Shown: one piece after another, positions 1 to 7,839 of the stretch
How positions within the stretch are numbered: position 1 is the stretch's first letter
How the letters are laid out: each line of letters begins with the position of its first letter
DNA from: Haplomitrium mnioides
Taxonomy: Eukaryota; Marchantiophyta; Haplomitriopsida; Calobryales
Length of the DNA: 23,828 bases
Direction: 5' to 3'
Assembly: GCA_049999725.1 (NCBI GenBank)
Contig: JBNGIS010019149.1
Location: forward strand, 1 to 23,828
Notes under the pieces: model-generated
The model's database searches: none
What the model saw: the letters and a program-made list of their open reading frames with translations, nothing else
What the model was told of the DNA's origin: nothing
Program-made: the position numbers and the translations under genes

Positions 1-84
1 GACAAAAGGTCCATTTTGATATTGCTGGCCTCGAGGGACGAAAGGTCCACTTTCATATTTCTGCCGATGAGGGACAGAAGGTCC
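1..84 (-). repeat. Start of the 36-bp (12-residue) RT repeat array in copy A
   Basis: Three GG(T/A)CC-centred units, each containing GGAC(A/G)(A/G)AAGGTCC on the plus strand at about 36-bp spacing, encode GPSVPHRQKYES, GPFVPRGQQYQN and GPFV on the minus strand. They match units at 23191-23274 in copy B, which shows the insert predates the split of the two copies. The left part of the array is outside the window. Confidence 0.85.
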
Positions 85-471
85 AATCTCATGTAGTAGC
101 TTCTCCCCCTCAATGTGGAATGATATCCTGGAGATGAGTTCAAGGGGGGCTTTCATAAAAATTTGAGTGTCAAGTATGCCATATAAGTATGCAGTGATAA
201 CATCCATGATATGCATGGTGAGATTGCGTTGGATTGCAAACGCTATCATGTATCGATATGTGATTGTGTCCATGACTGGTGAGTATGTCAGATTGTAGTC
301 TCGTCCAGGGATTTGAGTGTATCTTTTTGCGACTAGTCTTGCCTTGTATCTCATGACTTCTCCTTTTGCATTCCTTTTCTTGACAAATATAAACTTGTAG
401 TCTGTCAGGTTCATGTCTGGTGTGGCAGGTATGACTGATCCAAATACTTGTCGGTTTATGAGGGAGTCCAG
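1..471 (-). pseudogene. copia reverse transcriptase, N-terminal part (copy A)
   Basis: Continues the integrase frame after the TAA at 472-474. It reads DSLINRQVFGSVIPAT, then ARLVAKRYTQIPGRDYNLTYSPV and MDVITAYLYG, the region holding the first catalytic Asp of copia RT. Copia RTs have KG where this copy has KR. The frame then enters the GPFV-type 12-residue repeat insert seen in full in copy B and leaves the window. Codon differences from copy B are mostly C/T or G/A transitions. It is truncated by the window edge, so the rest of RT and RNase H cannot be judged. Confidence 0.88.
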
Positions 472-2040
472 TTATGAGTGTATGGCCTGTTCCCATTGTG
501 GCCAATCCGTCCTGGATTGTGCATCTTGTACTGATATTGGATCGGGAATGGTATTGTATATAGTCTGGGATACTGAATAGGCGAACATGTCGTCCATATC
601 GGTTTGGTCACGTTTCCAGATATGACCAGTAAATGTGTAGTCAATCGCGATTTCATCATTTTCTGGTATTGGTGGCGAATGAATTGTTTCTTGTGTGAAG
701 TTTGAATGTTGTTGTATTATAGGGTCGCTCAGTAAAGGTGTAGTCGTTTTCGGCTTGTTTTTGGAGCCTAATGGTATGCCTCTTTTGGCTTTAGGTGCAA
801 TCTCTGTTGCTGCAGTTGAGTCTTTTTGTAGTCTGGCAGGAGTATTTGCTGCCTCAATATGTGATTTAGTGAGACTAGCTATGTCATTAAATGCGTCTGG
901 CATTTTGATTAGGGTTTGTTGTAGGTTAAGGAGCCGTTGAACTTCATAGTCTGATTGTCCTGTTCTTGAATCAGGATGGAGTAGTGATTTGTTGTACCAT
1001 ATAAGATTGTCTTTTGTTGTTGTTTCAGAGGTGTTGTCTAGTATTAGGTTTGGGAAAACATCCTCGAAAAATTGACAGTCTGCAAACCGAGATTTGAAGA
1101 TGTCAGATGTTGTGGGTTCCAGGTATCGGATGATTGATGGGGATTCATAACCAATGTATATCCATTTTTGTCGTTGTGGTCCCATTTTTGTTTGGTGTAG
1201 GCCGAGAATGGGTACCAGGACAAGACATCCGAATGTCCGAAGGTGTGAGATGTTCGCTGGTATGCCAGTTGCTAGGTGGTGAGGAGAGTTCTGGTTGAAT
1301 GCAGAAGGTCTGAGTTTGATTGGGGCTGCGGCGTGTATCACCGCATGTCCCCATGCAGATGTGGGGAGACAAGTGTTTAGTAATAAAGGTCTGGCGATCA
1401 GCTGTATGCGTTTGATCGCGGATTCAGCTATGCCGTTCTGAAAATGGACATGCGGAACTGAGTATTGTATGTTAATACCTGCAGATGAGCAGAAGTCATC
1501 AAATGTTGAGGATGTGAATTCTCCTGCGTTGTCTACTCGCAGATTTCTGATTGGGTAGTCCGGGAATTGTGATGACAGTTTCAGTATCTGTGCCAAAAGC
1601 TTAGGGAAGACCATGTTTTTGGTCGTCAGTAAGGACACTTGGGACCATTTGGATGATGCATCAATGGTCACTAGGAAGTATCTAAATGGTCCAGATGGAG
1701 GGTGGATGGGTCCACAGACGTCTGCATGGATTTGTTCCAGAAAACGTGGTATGGTGGTAGTCCTTCTTCGTTTTGAAGGGGCAATCCGTAGTTTGCCTTG
1801 TGCACATGCCATGCAAGGAGAGTGCAGAGATACGGGTTGGACATTATCAGGAATGCCGATATTGTCATGTTTGAGTCGATAGAACATGTCCTTGCCCGGG
1901 TGTCCCAGTCTTTTGTGCCATAGCTGGGTATCAGATAATCTCGTAGTGGATGCATGGTATGATTGGACTTCAGTCGTGTAAAGTCCTGGTGGGGAGAGAG
2001 GAAAGGTTTCTTGTATATGCATACCGTTATCTGTGTGCAA
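472..2040 (-). pseudogene. copia gag-pre-integrase plus integrase (copy A), about 522 codons open
   Basis: Integrase cuts the host target and joins element cDNA to it. Numbering from position 2040: an HHCC zinc-binding module has H42, H47, C76 and C79 in WHKRLGH and CMAC. The catalytic triad is D107 (HADVCGP), D170 (RVDNAGEF) and E206 (QNGIAESA), with exactly 35 residues between the second Asp and Glu, the retroviral-type DDX35E spacing. About 45 residues after the triad comes the C-terminal block LRTFGCLV, then YIGYESPS, a variable linker and the start of RT (MDDMFAYS). The frame begins at a TTG, not an ATG. The same frame continues upstream past a TAG at 2080-2082 to RNLISFRDIRQNGYHI, so this is an internal piece of a polyprotein. 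It ends at a TAA at 472-474, where copy B reads Glu. All catalytic residues survive, which suggests fairly recent inactivation. Confidence 0.9.
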
Positions 2041-2140
2041 TAGAATGTGGAGGACTTCCCCTTGGCCTGCGTTCCCAGTCTAGATATGGTATCCATTTTG
2101 TCGGATATCTCGGAAGCTAATGAGATTTCTGGTTGCTGTG

Positions 2141-2489
2141 GGAGGAGTCAGGTAAGAAGGCTAGCAGGAGGATCAAAGGAACTTGCAGCAACAGGACATA
2201 GGGAGGGCTGACAAGGGGGAGCAAGAAGGAGCAAGCAGATGTGAGAGGGAGATCAGAAGGAAGGAGCCAGCCACAATCGGGGAGGAATCCACGGGAAGAG
2301 TACAGGAGATGAAGGCGAGGGGTGAAAGTTGGGATGCAGAACGGAGGAGCCAATAGTTTTGACCACTACATCCTCAATTTGGGACCATTCGGGGCGTGCA
2401 ATACCTTGATAAAGAGAAGAGCTCAAGGCAATCATAGTGCACTTTGAATCGAAGAGAATAAGGCAGAAACAAGGATGAACGACCTTCTA
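2141..2489. other. Unassigned stretch abutting copia copy A; pyrimidine-rich on the minus strand
   Basis: Homology to copia pol ends close to 2140. From 2141 to about 2340 the minus strand is dominated by C and T (CTCC and CTTC runs) and ends in CCCACAG at the pol boundary, which resembles a splice-acceptor tract but may be chance. A minus frame at 2253-2435 (MIALSSSLYQGIARPEW...) is not a family I recognise. No gene is called. Confidence 0.4.
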
Positions 2490-2614
2490 GAAGTTAACCG
2501 ACGGCCGTAGTCCGGAGGAGAGTCCGTGGAGCACTACGGAAACGTGGCAGCCCACCGCACTCCGAGGAATCCGATAGACGATGTGGCAGCACCTGCGGAT
2601 CCGAAGAGTTTGAC

Positions 2615-2707
2615 GGGATCCAGCCTCCCTACATGGGGATCCCCAGTTAAGTGGGATCCGATCAGCCTCCTTACGTGGGAAGCCCACTTAATGGGGATCC
2701 GACGGGA
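2615..2707. repeat. Degenerate 38-41 bp tandem repeat starting GGGATCC
   Basis: Units start with GGGATCC at 2615, 2653 and 2694. The first two are 38 and 41 bp long and share CAGCCTCC(C/T)TAC(A/G)TGGG. The third is truncated at GACGGGAAG. The repeated GGATCC sites give this stretch a distinctive look. Confidence 0.65.
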
Positions 2708-2898
2708 AGCCAAAACGGAGACCAAGGAATGAAGGGCAAAATGACAATGTATCGATGATCCGGCAAAGCGGGAGAAATTTTGACAGAGTAAGGTCTGAAA
2801 GTTCGACGGGAATCTGTGGCACGCATTGTTCTTATCATGAGGGGATTGCGAATCGGCGATATAGCAAAGGTCTGACTAGACGAAGAGCGAGGAGTGCC

Positions 2899-3110
2899 GA
2901 AAAAGTGATCAGGCGACGATCTGGCCAAAACTAGATCGAAGAGGGCCGAAAGGATGATCAAACGAAGTTCCAGCCAAGGGAAGATCAAGATAGCAAAAAG
3001 GTGATCCATTGACAATATGGCCAAAGGAAGATCAAGAAATAGCAAAAAGGCGATGAAGTGACGATCTGGCCAGAAGAAGGATCAAGGGGCCAGTAGCCCA
3101 AAGGGTGACA
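2899..3110. repeat. Degenerate ~50-bp tandem repeat (GATCAAG...CAAAAAGG motif)
   Basis: About four units of roughly 48-54 bp share the elements GGTGATC, GACGATCTGGCCA, AAGATCAAG and AGCAAAAAGG in the same order. The units are well diverged, so the exact boundaries are approximate. Confidence 0.55.
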
Positions 3111-3312
3111 TATCGCAGTTCCGGAAATGGCAAGGACGAAAGTTCGACGGAGCAACGCTGAAAGTTTGAAAGGGATCAATGAGGAGCCCGCCACAGTTCT
3201 TATATCAAGCATAGGGAAAGTTAAGCGAAGGGAGCCTCAGTTCTTATTGCGAGCGGGTGCCGAAACGACAATAACAGGTAACATTCTTACTCAGCGAAGG
3301 ACTATTCTGCAG

Positions 3313-3660
3313 ATGACGTAGCGGCAGGCGAGGGTCCGCGAGCGACGGCGAGGTTTGGACGACGTCAGGCGACGCGGCTACGGATGACGTGGCGAGGTTT
3401 CGAAGAGCGATGGCGGGGTTCCGGAGAGGTTTATGTGGATGACGTAGCGACAGGCGAGGTTCCGATGGCGACGGCGGGATTCCGAGGAAGGTTTCGCATG
3501 ACATGGCATTCAGCGGTGGTCCGAGGGCTCATGCGGGTCAGTGACAGGTCAACTGCGGAATACGGTCTATGCGACAGTCCGCCTACCCCCATGCGGAGCG
3601 GCGTCGGACGGCGCGGCAATGGATGACGTGGCAGGATTCCGAGAAACGACGGCGGGGTTC
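3313..3660. repeat. Degenerate array of GATGACGT(A/G)GC-initiated units
   Basis: GATGACGTAGC or GATGACGTGGC recurs near 3313, 3385, 3437 and 3623, each followed by GGCGAGG/GGCAGG and then by GACGGCG(A/G)GGTT(T/C)CGA-like text. Spacing is uneven (roughly 50-75 bp, with one longer gap). Each unit carries an ACGT core, the heart of plant bZIP binding sites. Confidence 0.55.
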
Positions 3661-3701
3661 CGAGGGATTTTGCGGAAACAAGGCGCTCATGCGAGCCTAT
3701 G

Positions 3702-3829
3702 GGAATCTACGGGAATATTAGAGATTCCTCGGGAATATTGAAGCTTTGCGGATTACGTGGCACCTCTGCGGGATCTAGGAATCTACGAAAATATTAGAGA
3801 TTCCTCGGGAATCTTGAGCTTTACGGATT
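3702..3829. repeat. 76-bp spaced direct repeat, two copies of ~52 bp
   Basis: GGAATCTACG(G/A)... at 3702-3754 recurs at 3778-3829 with few changes: both contain AATATTAGAGATTCCTCGGG, then AAT(A/C)TTGA and GCTTT(G/A)CGGATT. The offset is 76 bp. The intervening sequence includes another ACGTGGC. Confidence 0.8.
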
Positions 3830-3860
3830 TTGAGGAATCCAACTAACTCCCTCGACGCGC

Positions 3861-3882
3861 CACGTGTCAGCTGTCTGACGTC
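3861..3882. promoter_or_regulatory. Cluster of palindromic hexamers CACGTG, CAGCTG, GACGTC
   Basis: Within 22 bp lie CACGTG (3861-3866, a G-box in the context GCCACGTGTC), CAGCTG (3868-3873) and GACGTC (3877-3882). G-box and ACGT-core elements bind plant bZIP and bHLH factors. Regulatory activity here is inference: there is no TATA box or transcript evidence nearby. Confidence 0.35.
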
Positions 3883-3900
3883 TGAAGGATCTCACGGGTT

Positions 3901-5490
3901 GTCAAGCTAAAATGAGGAAAAAACAAAGGGGAAAGGTGTGCCTACTCAAACGCCGATTGCCAGAGCTACAGGTGTCAGTTTTGCGTGAAATCACTCTTGT
4001 TGGGAAGAAATCGACAAAGCGCAGCTATTGGTGCCAATGTCAGGCTCTGAATTTGGAAGGAAACCCACTTGAAGGCTGTGCAAAAAGGTGGGATGCACCT
4101 CTCGGCCGTCAAATAAGTGAAACAGGGACCTTCAAGGAAGGGCGGTGATAAATCATCAAGGCTGGGAGGAGGAAAACGAGCAGAGATAGACTACCTCGCT
4201 CTGAAGCTACAAGGACTGTTTTTTGGGTGCAGAGAAAGCAGCATGATACGAAGGAGAGAGTTTTGGTGAGACCTTGGGTGAAGTGGACGGACTCGTGAAG
4301 GAAGGCCATCACATGGTGGAGGTGGACTGAGGAGGTGTTGGGAGTCATTGAGCAGGAGGCTCTAGAGGCTCAAACTACTCAGGTGTACTCACATTTGAAG
4401 GCGGACCAACATTTGGAGGCGGACCAACACTCATATGAGAAGAGGATTCTTTCGGTTTGTATTTCGTGAGGGGCAGCCAAGGGGGGGTCCAGGTGTCGTC
4501 TCAGCTTTGATTTGTGCAGGAGATCAGTCCCAACAACATTTGGAGAGGGTTGCTGGTGTTACAATCTAGTGGATTCAAGAGAGGAGTGGTTGTGTTAGTG
4601 CCCGCGCGCTGCATAGAAGATCCAGTCAAAGCTCAAGGTGGAGTGGGTGGCTAGCAGTCGAGAGGACTATCTTCTAGAGGTGGAAGTTAAGAGAAATCCT
4701 CTTCTAAGCTTGAGGAAGTAAATTCAAGGCTTCTCGCGAGGGAAGTTGAAAAACTATTTGGCTAAGAGTGCGTGGGTGAGGAGTAAGAGGAAGGCTGGAG
4801 TGCAGAAGGAAAGTTGGAGGAGAGATTGGTTCTTGAGAGGTGAACAAGGCATGCAATGTTGGTAGAACATGGCGTAGGTGTAGGTGTGTCTTTGTTTATG
4901 TGTGTTGTTAGATTCGTGTTATGTTTGCAAATCGGTGAGGTTCTTAGTTTTAGAGGGTCTGCATTCGATTTATCAGGTCCTGAAGACACCATAGACAGGG
5001 GAAGTAAGGACTAACTACATTGTATTGTAATAATTGGATCCTAGGATCTATTTCCCTTCTATGTACAAGGTGATTGGGTTGAGATCTGGGCTCTGAAGTA
5101 TATTTCAGAATTTATTCAGCAGTGTATCGATCCACCTGTGTGTGTCCTTGAGAAATGCATGTAAATGAGCAAGGTGGATGTTGAAGGACTGAGCAAGAGG
5201 CCATTGCAGACCAGAATCAGATGCTCTGTTCTTACTGCCCCTATCTTCCAAGTGGCACTTTTCAAGGTTAAGGCCTGAAGAAGGGGTGTGACCTGCATCT
5301 GTGGGCATTGGAGTTGTGTGCTTGGGTGTTGTCGAGGTCGTGCAGTCACTCCTGCGTTGGTAAATAGAAGTTGTGGTCCATTCGGTGCAAAGCCCCTCCC
5401 ATAAAAGGTCCCGAAACACTAAGTCAGCCCTTAATTGGGGGAAACTCTGTCGGAAAAGAGTTAAGGCTCCGACTAGGGGGCTGACAGTTT
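3901..5490. other. Purine-rich unassigned sequence without recognisable gene
   Basis: The plus strand is rich in GGA/GAGG. Frames at 3912-4148 (+) and 5105-5419 (-) are short and match no family I know. Near 5037-5048 there is a perfect 12-bp palindrome, GATCCTAGGATC. At 5423-5430 and 5478-5485 an 8-bp inverted repeat, GTCAGCCC/GGGCTGAC, closes a ~63-bp potential stem-loop. The stretch could be the leader or end of an unrecognised retroelement. No LTR pair was found. Confidence 0.4.
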
Positions 5491-6333
5491 CACATCAAAC
5501 AAGATACAAATATAAATTTGGCAGCCTATATAATATGAAAGCCAAAATGTTTATTTTTGTTTTTGCATCATTGGACCTAAAAGGCTGACTATTTTGGATT
5601 GCTAGAGTCCTCAAAATTTTTTCATTTTATGAAGAAGAACCTTAAAACCTAAAATAAACATGTGTTAAATGGTTTGCTTATGAGGATGAAGATGTGGTTT
5701 TTGAACAAATTTTTCTAGAAAAAATGGCAGCAATAGAAGGGAAACGCAAATCCAAGTTACATATTGATGTACTTCATGTAACACAAATCACAATTTTCGC
5801 TTTTGATTTTCTTCTCACACAAAAAACCCAATTGAGAGAAACCACTCTAGGTACCATTAAATCAAATATGTTTGAATATGAAAGACAAAAATCAATCATA
5901 AATTGTTTGAAAGATATTTAGTCAACATCATCAACATTGAGGTAGACGGTGATAATCTTGATGAATCTTTTGAAGTTGAATCTAAAGAAGTCGATATGAA
6001 TGACTAAAGCTATTTAGAAGCCCTATTGTTTGTAATGTAATTTCAACTTATATTGTAATTTAAGTTTGTATATTTTATGAAGTAACTTGGAATTTTATTC
6101 AAGAAATTTCTCGAATCTATATGCTAGCTTGAGCTTTTTAATGTAAATCATTCCTAATTGATTTTTGTCATTTGGGAATGAATTTTAAACAATCAATCAT
6201 AATATTCATTTGGTCTATCAACATTTCTTGATCCAAAATATTACCATATTATTTCTTACTATATTGTTTGCTAGAAGAATTTCAATGTTTTGGCTACTTA
6301 ATCTTTTGGTATAGATCTTTTGTATTATTGAAT
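5491..6333. other. AT-rich unassigned sequence, possible 3' end of a decayed gene
   Basis: Low-complexity AT-rich DNA. A plus-strand frame at 5694-5921 encodes 75 residues of unknown type. A different frame at about 5922-6007 encodes a strongly acidic tail (VDGDNLDESFEVESKEVD) ending in TAA, followed by TTGTAATGTAATTT-type sequence that looks like a plant 3' UTR. It may be the relic of a transposase or host gene, but no domain supports either. Confidence 0.3.
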
Positions 6334-7045
6334 CGTTTGCCTAGTTCGACTACTTAATCCTTTGTTAGCATAGACTTTGATATAAAACTTGAAACCACTT
6401 ACGCGCTTTGACTCTAATGTAGAACTTGGAGCCCTTTTTACTCTAAGACTCTGACTCAAAAATCAAAATCCTAAACGTGCTTAGAGTTTGTTGCGGAACT
6501 CAAAACCTTAAGTGCACTTAGACTCTGATCTAGAGCTTGGAAACCTATTCTCACATAGAATTTGATAGGCAAGTTGAAACTTTATAAGTGCATAGACTTT
6601 GTTCTGGAACTCAAAACCCTTTGCGATCATAGTCTTTGTTTGCGACTGCTCAAATGTAGAACTCAAATTTCTATGTGCTCATAGACTTTGGTGCAGAAGT
6701 TTGAGCCTTCTGCATACTTAGACTCCAATACAAAACCTTGAATCTTATACATACAAAGACTGCTGTACAGAGCCTAGAATATAGACCGCTCGTAGGCTCT
6801 TATATAGAACTTGCAGCCCTTTGCTCGCATGGACTTTGGTCCAAAAACTTGGAGCTCCTTGGATTTTTAAACTTTGAAGCAAATTTCTAAATCCATAGCT
6901 GGTTTGATTGCTCTAGCCTTTTTTATTTTGAGTTGTGAGTCCTTTGCGCATATGAATATTTGAGTTTTAGAAGTTTTTAAATTGCTAAACCCTTCTAAAA
7001 ACACGACTGCTCAATCCTTCACGCGAATGGATACTAAAGAAAAAT
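6334..7045. repeat. 37-bp degenerate tandem array (minisatellite), left part
   Basis: From 6371 consecutive units begin TAGACTTTG-like and end G(C/T)GC(T/A)-like. Unit starts are 6371, 6408, 6445, 6482, 6519, 6556, 6593, 6630, 6682, 6719, 6756, 6793, 6830, 6867, 6914 and 6951. Every unit is 37 bp except 6630 (52 bp) and 6867 (47 bp). A further weak unit fits 6334-6370, another imperfect one 6988-7026, and half a unit 7028-7045. The consensus is roughly TAGACTTTGATCTAGAACTT, then GAAACCCTTTGCGTGCT. Neighbouring units share only about half of their bases, so the array is old. Because 37 is not a multiple of three, it cannot be one protein-coding repeat. Confidence 0.88.
7041..7045. other. Left target-site duplication of the gypsy element (AAAAT)
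   Basis: The five bases before the left LTR are AAAAT and the five after the right LTR (12246-12250) are AGAAT, a 4/5 match as expected of an aged 5-bp gypsy target duplication. Joining 7028-7045 to 12251-12269 gives exactly 37 bases, one unit of the surrounding array. Confidence 0.75.
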
Positions 7046-7064
7046 TGTAAAAGTACTCAAAGAC

Positions 7065-7220
7065 CAACTTCCAAATGAGAAACAACTTTAAGATAACTCC
7101 AATAGAGTTATACAACTCAAAGCCAATAAGCAAACAAAATCCCAACTTCCAAATGAGTAACAACTTTATGATAACTTCAATAGAGCTATACAACTCAAAG
7201 CCAATAAGCAAACAAAATCT
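7065..7220. repeat. 78-bp tandem duplication inside the 3' LTR
   Basis: Unit 7065-7142 (CAACTTCCAAATGAG... CAAACAAAATCC) is followed directly by a close copy at 7143-7220. The same duplication is in the other LTR at 11800-11877 and following, so it predates this insertion. It lies downstream of the TATA box in element sense, in the predicted transcribed R/U5 part. Confidence 0.92.
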
Positions 7221-7304
7221 AAGAGTGCTAGCCAAAGCCAAGCAACCAAAGAGCCAAACCAAATTGAGAGGAAATCCAGAATGAGGAGTGGGGCTAAGAA
7301 GCCC

Positions 7305-7318
7305 TTCTATTTATACAA
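7305..7318 (-). promoter_or_regulatory. TATA box candidate in the 3' LTR
   Basis: On the minus strand TTGTATAAATAGAAGG lies about 200 bp into the LTR, a normal U3 position for an RNA polymerase II start. The matching place in the 5' LTR (near 12046) reads TTGTATCAATAAAAG, a damaged box. The copy that would drive the element is therefore weakened, while this one would drive transcription to the left, out of the element. Confidence 0.55.
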
Positions 7319-7552
7319 AAGAAAAAGGTGTCATCCCTCTTTCTTCACTTACAAGTCATTTCTAATTTCAACCCTAAAAGTGACTCTCTATTAGAAATGA
7401 CTTCGAAGTAAAGCAATCTTATCTTAACCTTGAAAGTGACTCTCTACTACTTTCTTCACTCTTCTCTATTTTCTTATAAATAGCACAACCTTATGCTTGT
7501 ATTATTACATAATTTTTGCCTTCTAATCGATGATGTCCTAATCATTATCGCA

Positions 7553-7714
7553 ACTTTCAAATATTTGAATAGCCTCTTGAGCATTCTCAAGATTTGAAGA
7601 AGGTTTCTAAGTAGCATCATGAAGTGGATAACCTTTCCACAAAACCTTGTATTGAACTTGTGGATGCCACTCTTGCTTGATAACTCCTTTCGCCAAAATG
7701 TTGTCCACTTCAAA
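7553..7714 (-). pseudogene. Chromodomain at the C-terminus of gypsy integrase
   Basis: The frame from 7834 reads FHVSKLEHF, a PSPSSFPNRV linker, DDDKEFEVDNILAKGV, then YKVLWKGYPLHDAT, a stop, and KPSSNLENAQEAIQIFE. EFEVDxIL, YxVLWKGY and the following PSSNLxNA match the chromodomain that lets chromovirus integrases recognise heterochromatin marks. The family's conserved W-E pair in the ATWEP block has become stop-Lys (TAG AAA), consistent with G-to-A changes. The domain sits directly upstream of the 3' LTR, as in chromoviruses. Confidence 0.88.
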
Positions 7715-7839
7715 TTCTTTATCATCATCAAGAACAATAGCCAGAGGAGGAAGTTGAACACGATTTGGAAAAGAAGATGGACTAGGAACAAAATGTTCAA
7801 GTTTAGAGACATGAAACACAAGATGAATCTTCATATAAA

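Larger units (their letters stand above)
1..2140 (-). mobile_element. Ty1/copia retrotransposon copy A, partial pol (gag-pre-integrase, integrase, start of RT)
   Basis: Reads on the minus strand from about 2140 down to the left window edge. The order gag-pre-integrase, integrase, RT is that of copia elements. No LTR, gag or protease is visible: homology stops near 2140, where the sense strand turns into a long pyrimidine-rich tract, and the 3' part lies outside the window. Positions 1-638 match 23191-23828 at a constant offset of 23190 with about 29 differences by my count, so A and B belong to one family. In-frame stops at 2080-2082 (TAG) and 472-474 (TAA) make this copy non-functional. Copy B has a sense codon (Glu) at the second site. 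Confidence 0.9.
2490..3900. other. GC-rich, internally repetitive block with many ACGT motifs
   Basis: This block is clearly richer in G+C than the AT-rich sequence from 5490 onward. It contains at least four separate degenerate tandem arrays (listed individually) and many ACGT cores in contexts such as GACGTGGC, GACGTAGC and CACGTG. Short frames cross it but none has a recognisable domain, and the longest is broken by repeat boundaries. It could be the promoter/U3 part of an LTR, a degenerate satellite, or part of a non-autonomous element. I see no TG...CA termini or primer site to decide. Confidence 0.45.
7046..7509 (-). repeat. 3' LTR of the gypsy element (464 bp)
   Basis: Starts TGTAAAAG and ends ATTATTACA on the plus strand, so the element's LTR begins TGTAATAAT on the minus strand. 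It aligns end to end with 11781-12245. It includes a TATA-like box and a 78-bp internal tandem duplication (7065-7142 and 7143-7220). Confidence 0.95.

Noticed and set aside
695-940. 81-codon plus-strand frame
   Set aside because: Lies antisense to the copia linker frame of copy A and has no recognisable domain.
1613-1882. 89-codon plus-strand frame
   Set aside because: Antisense to the integrase catalytic core of copy A.
3912-4148. 78-codon plus-strand basic frame as a possible host gene
   Set aside because: No domain, no upstream coding continuity and no splice or UTR signals seen. Length is within chance for this composition.
6371-6987. CRISPR-like array (37-bp repeats)
   Set aside because: Units are contiguous with no spacers, are strongly diverged, and sit in plant retrotransposon-rich DNA.
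7075-7284. Plus-strand frame with repeated FQMSNN/LYNSKPISKQNP text
   Set aside because: It comes from the 78-bp LTR duplication; 78 is a multiple of three, so the repeat stays in frame by chance. The same false frame occurs at 11810-12049.
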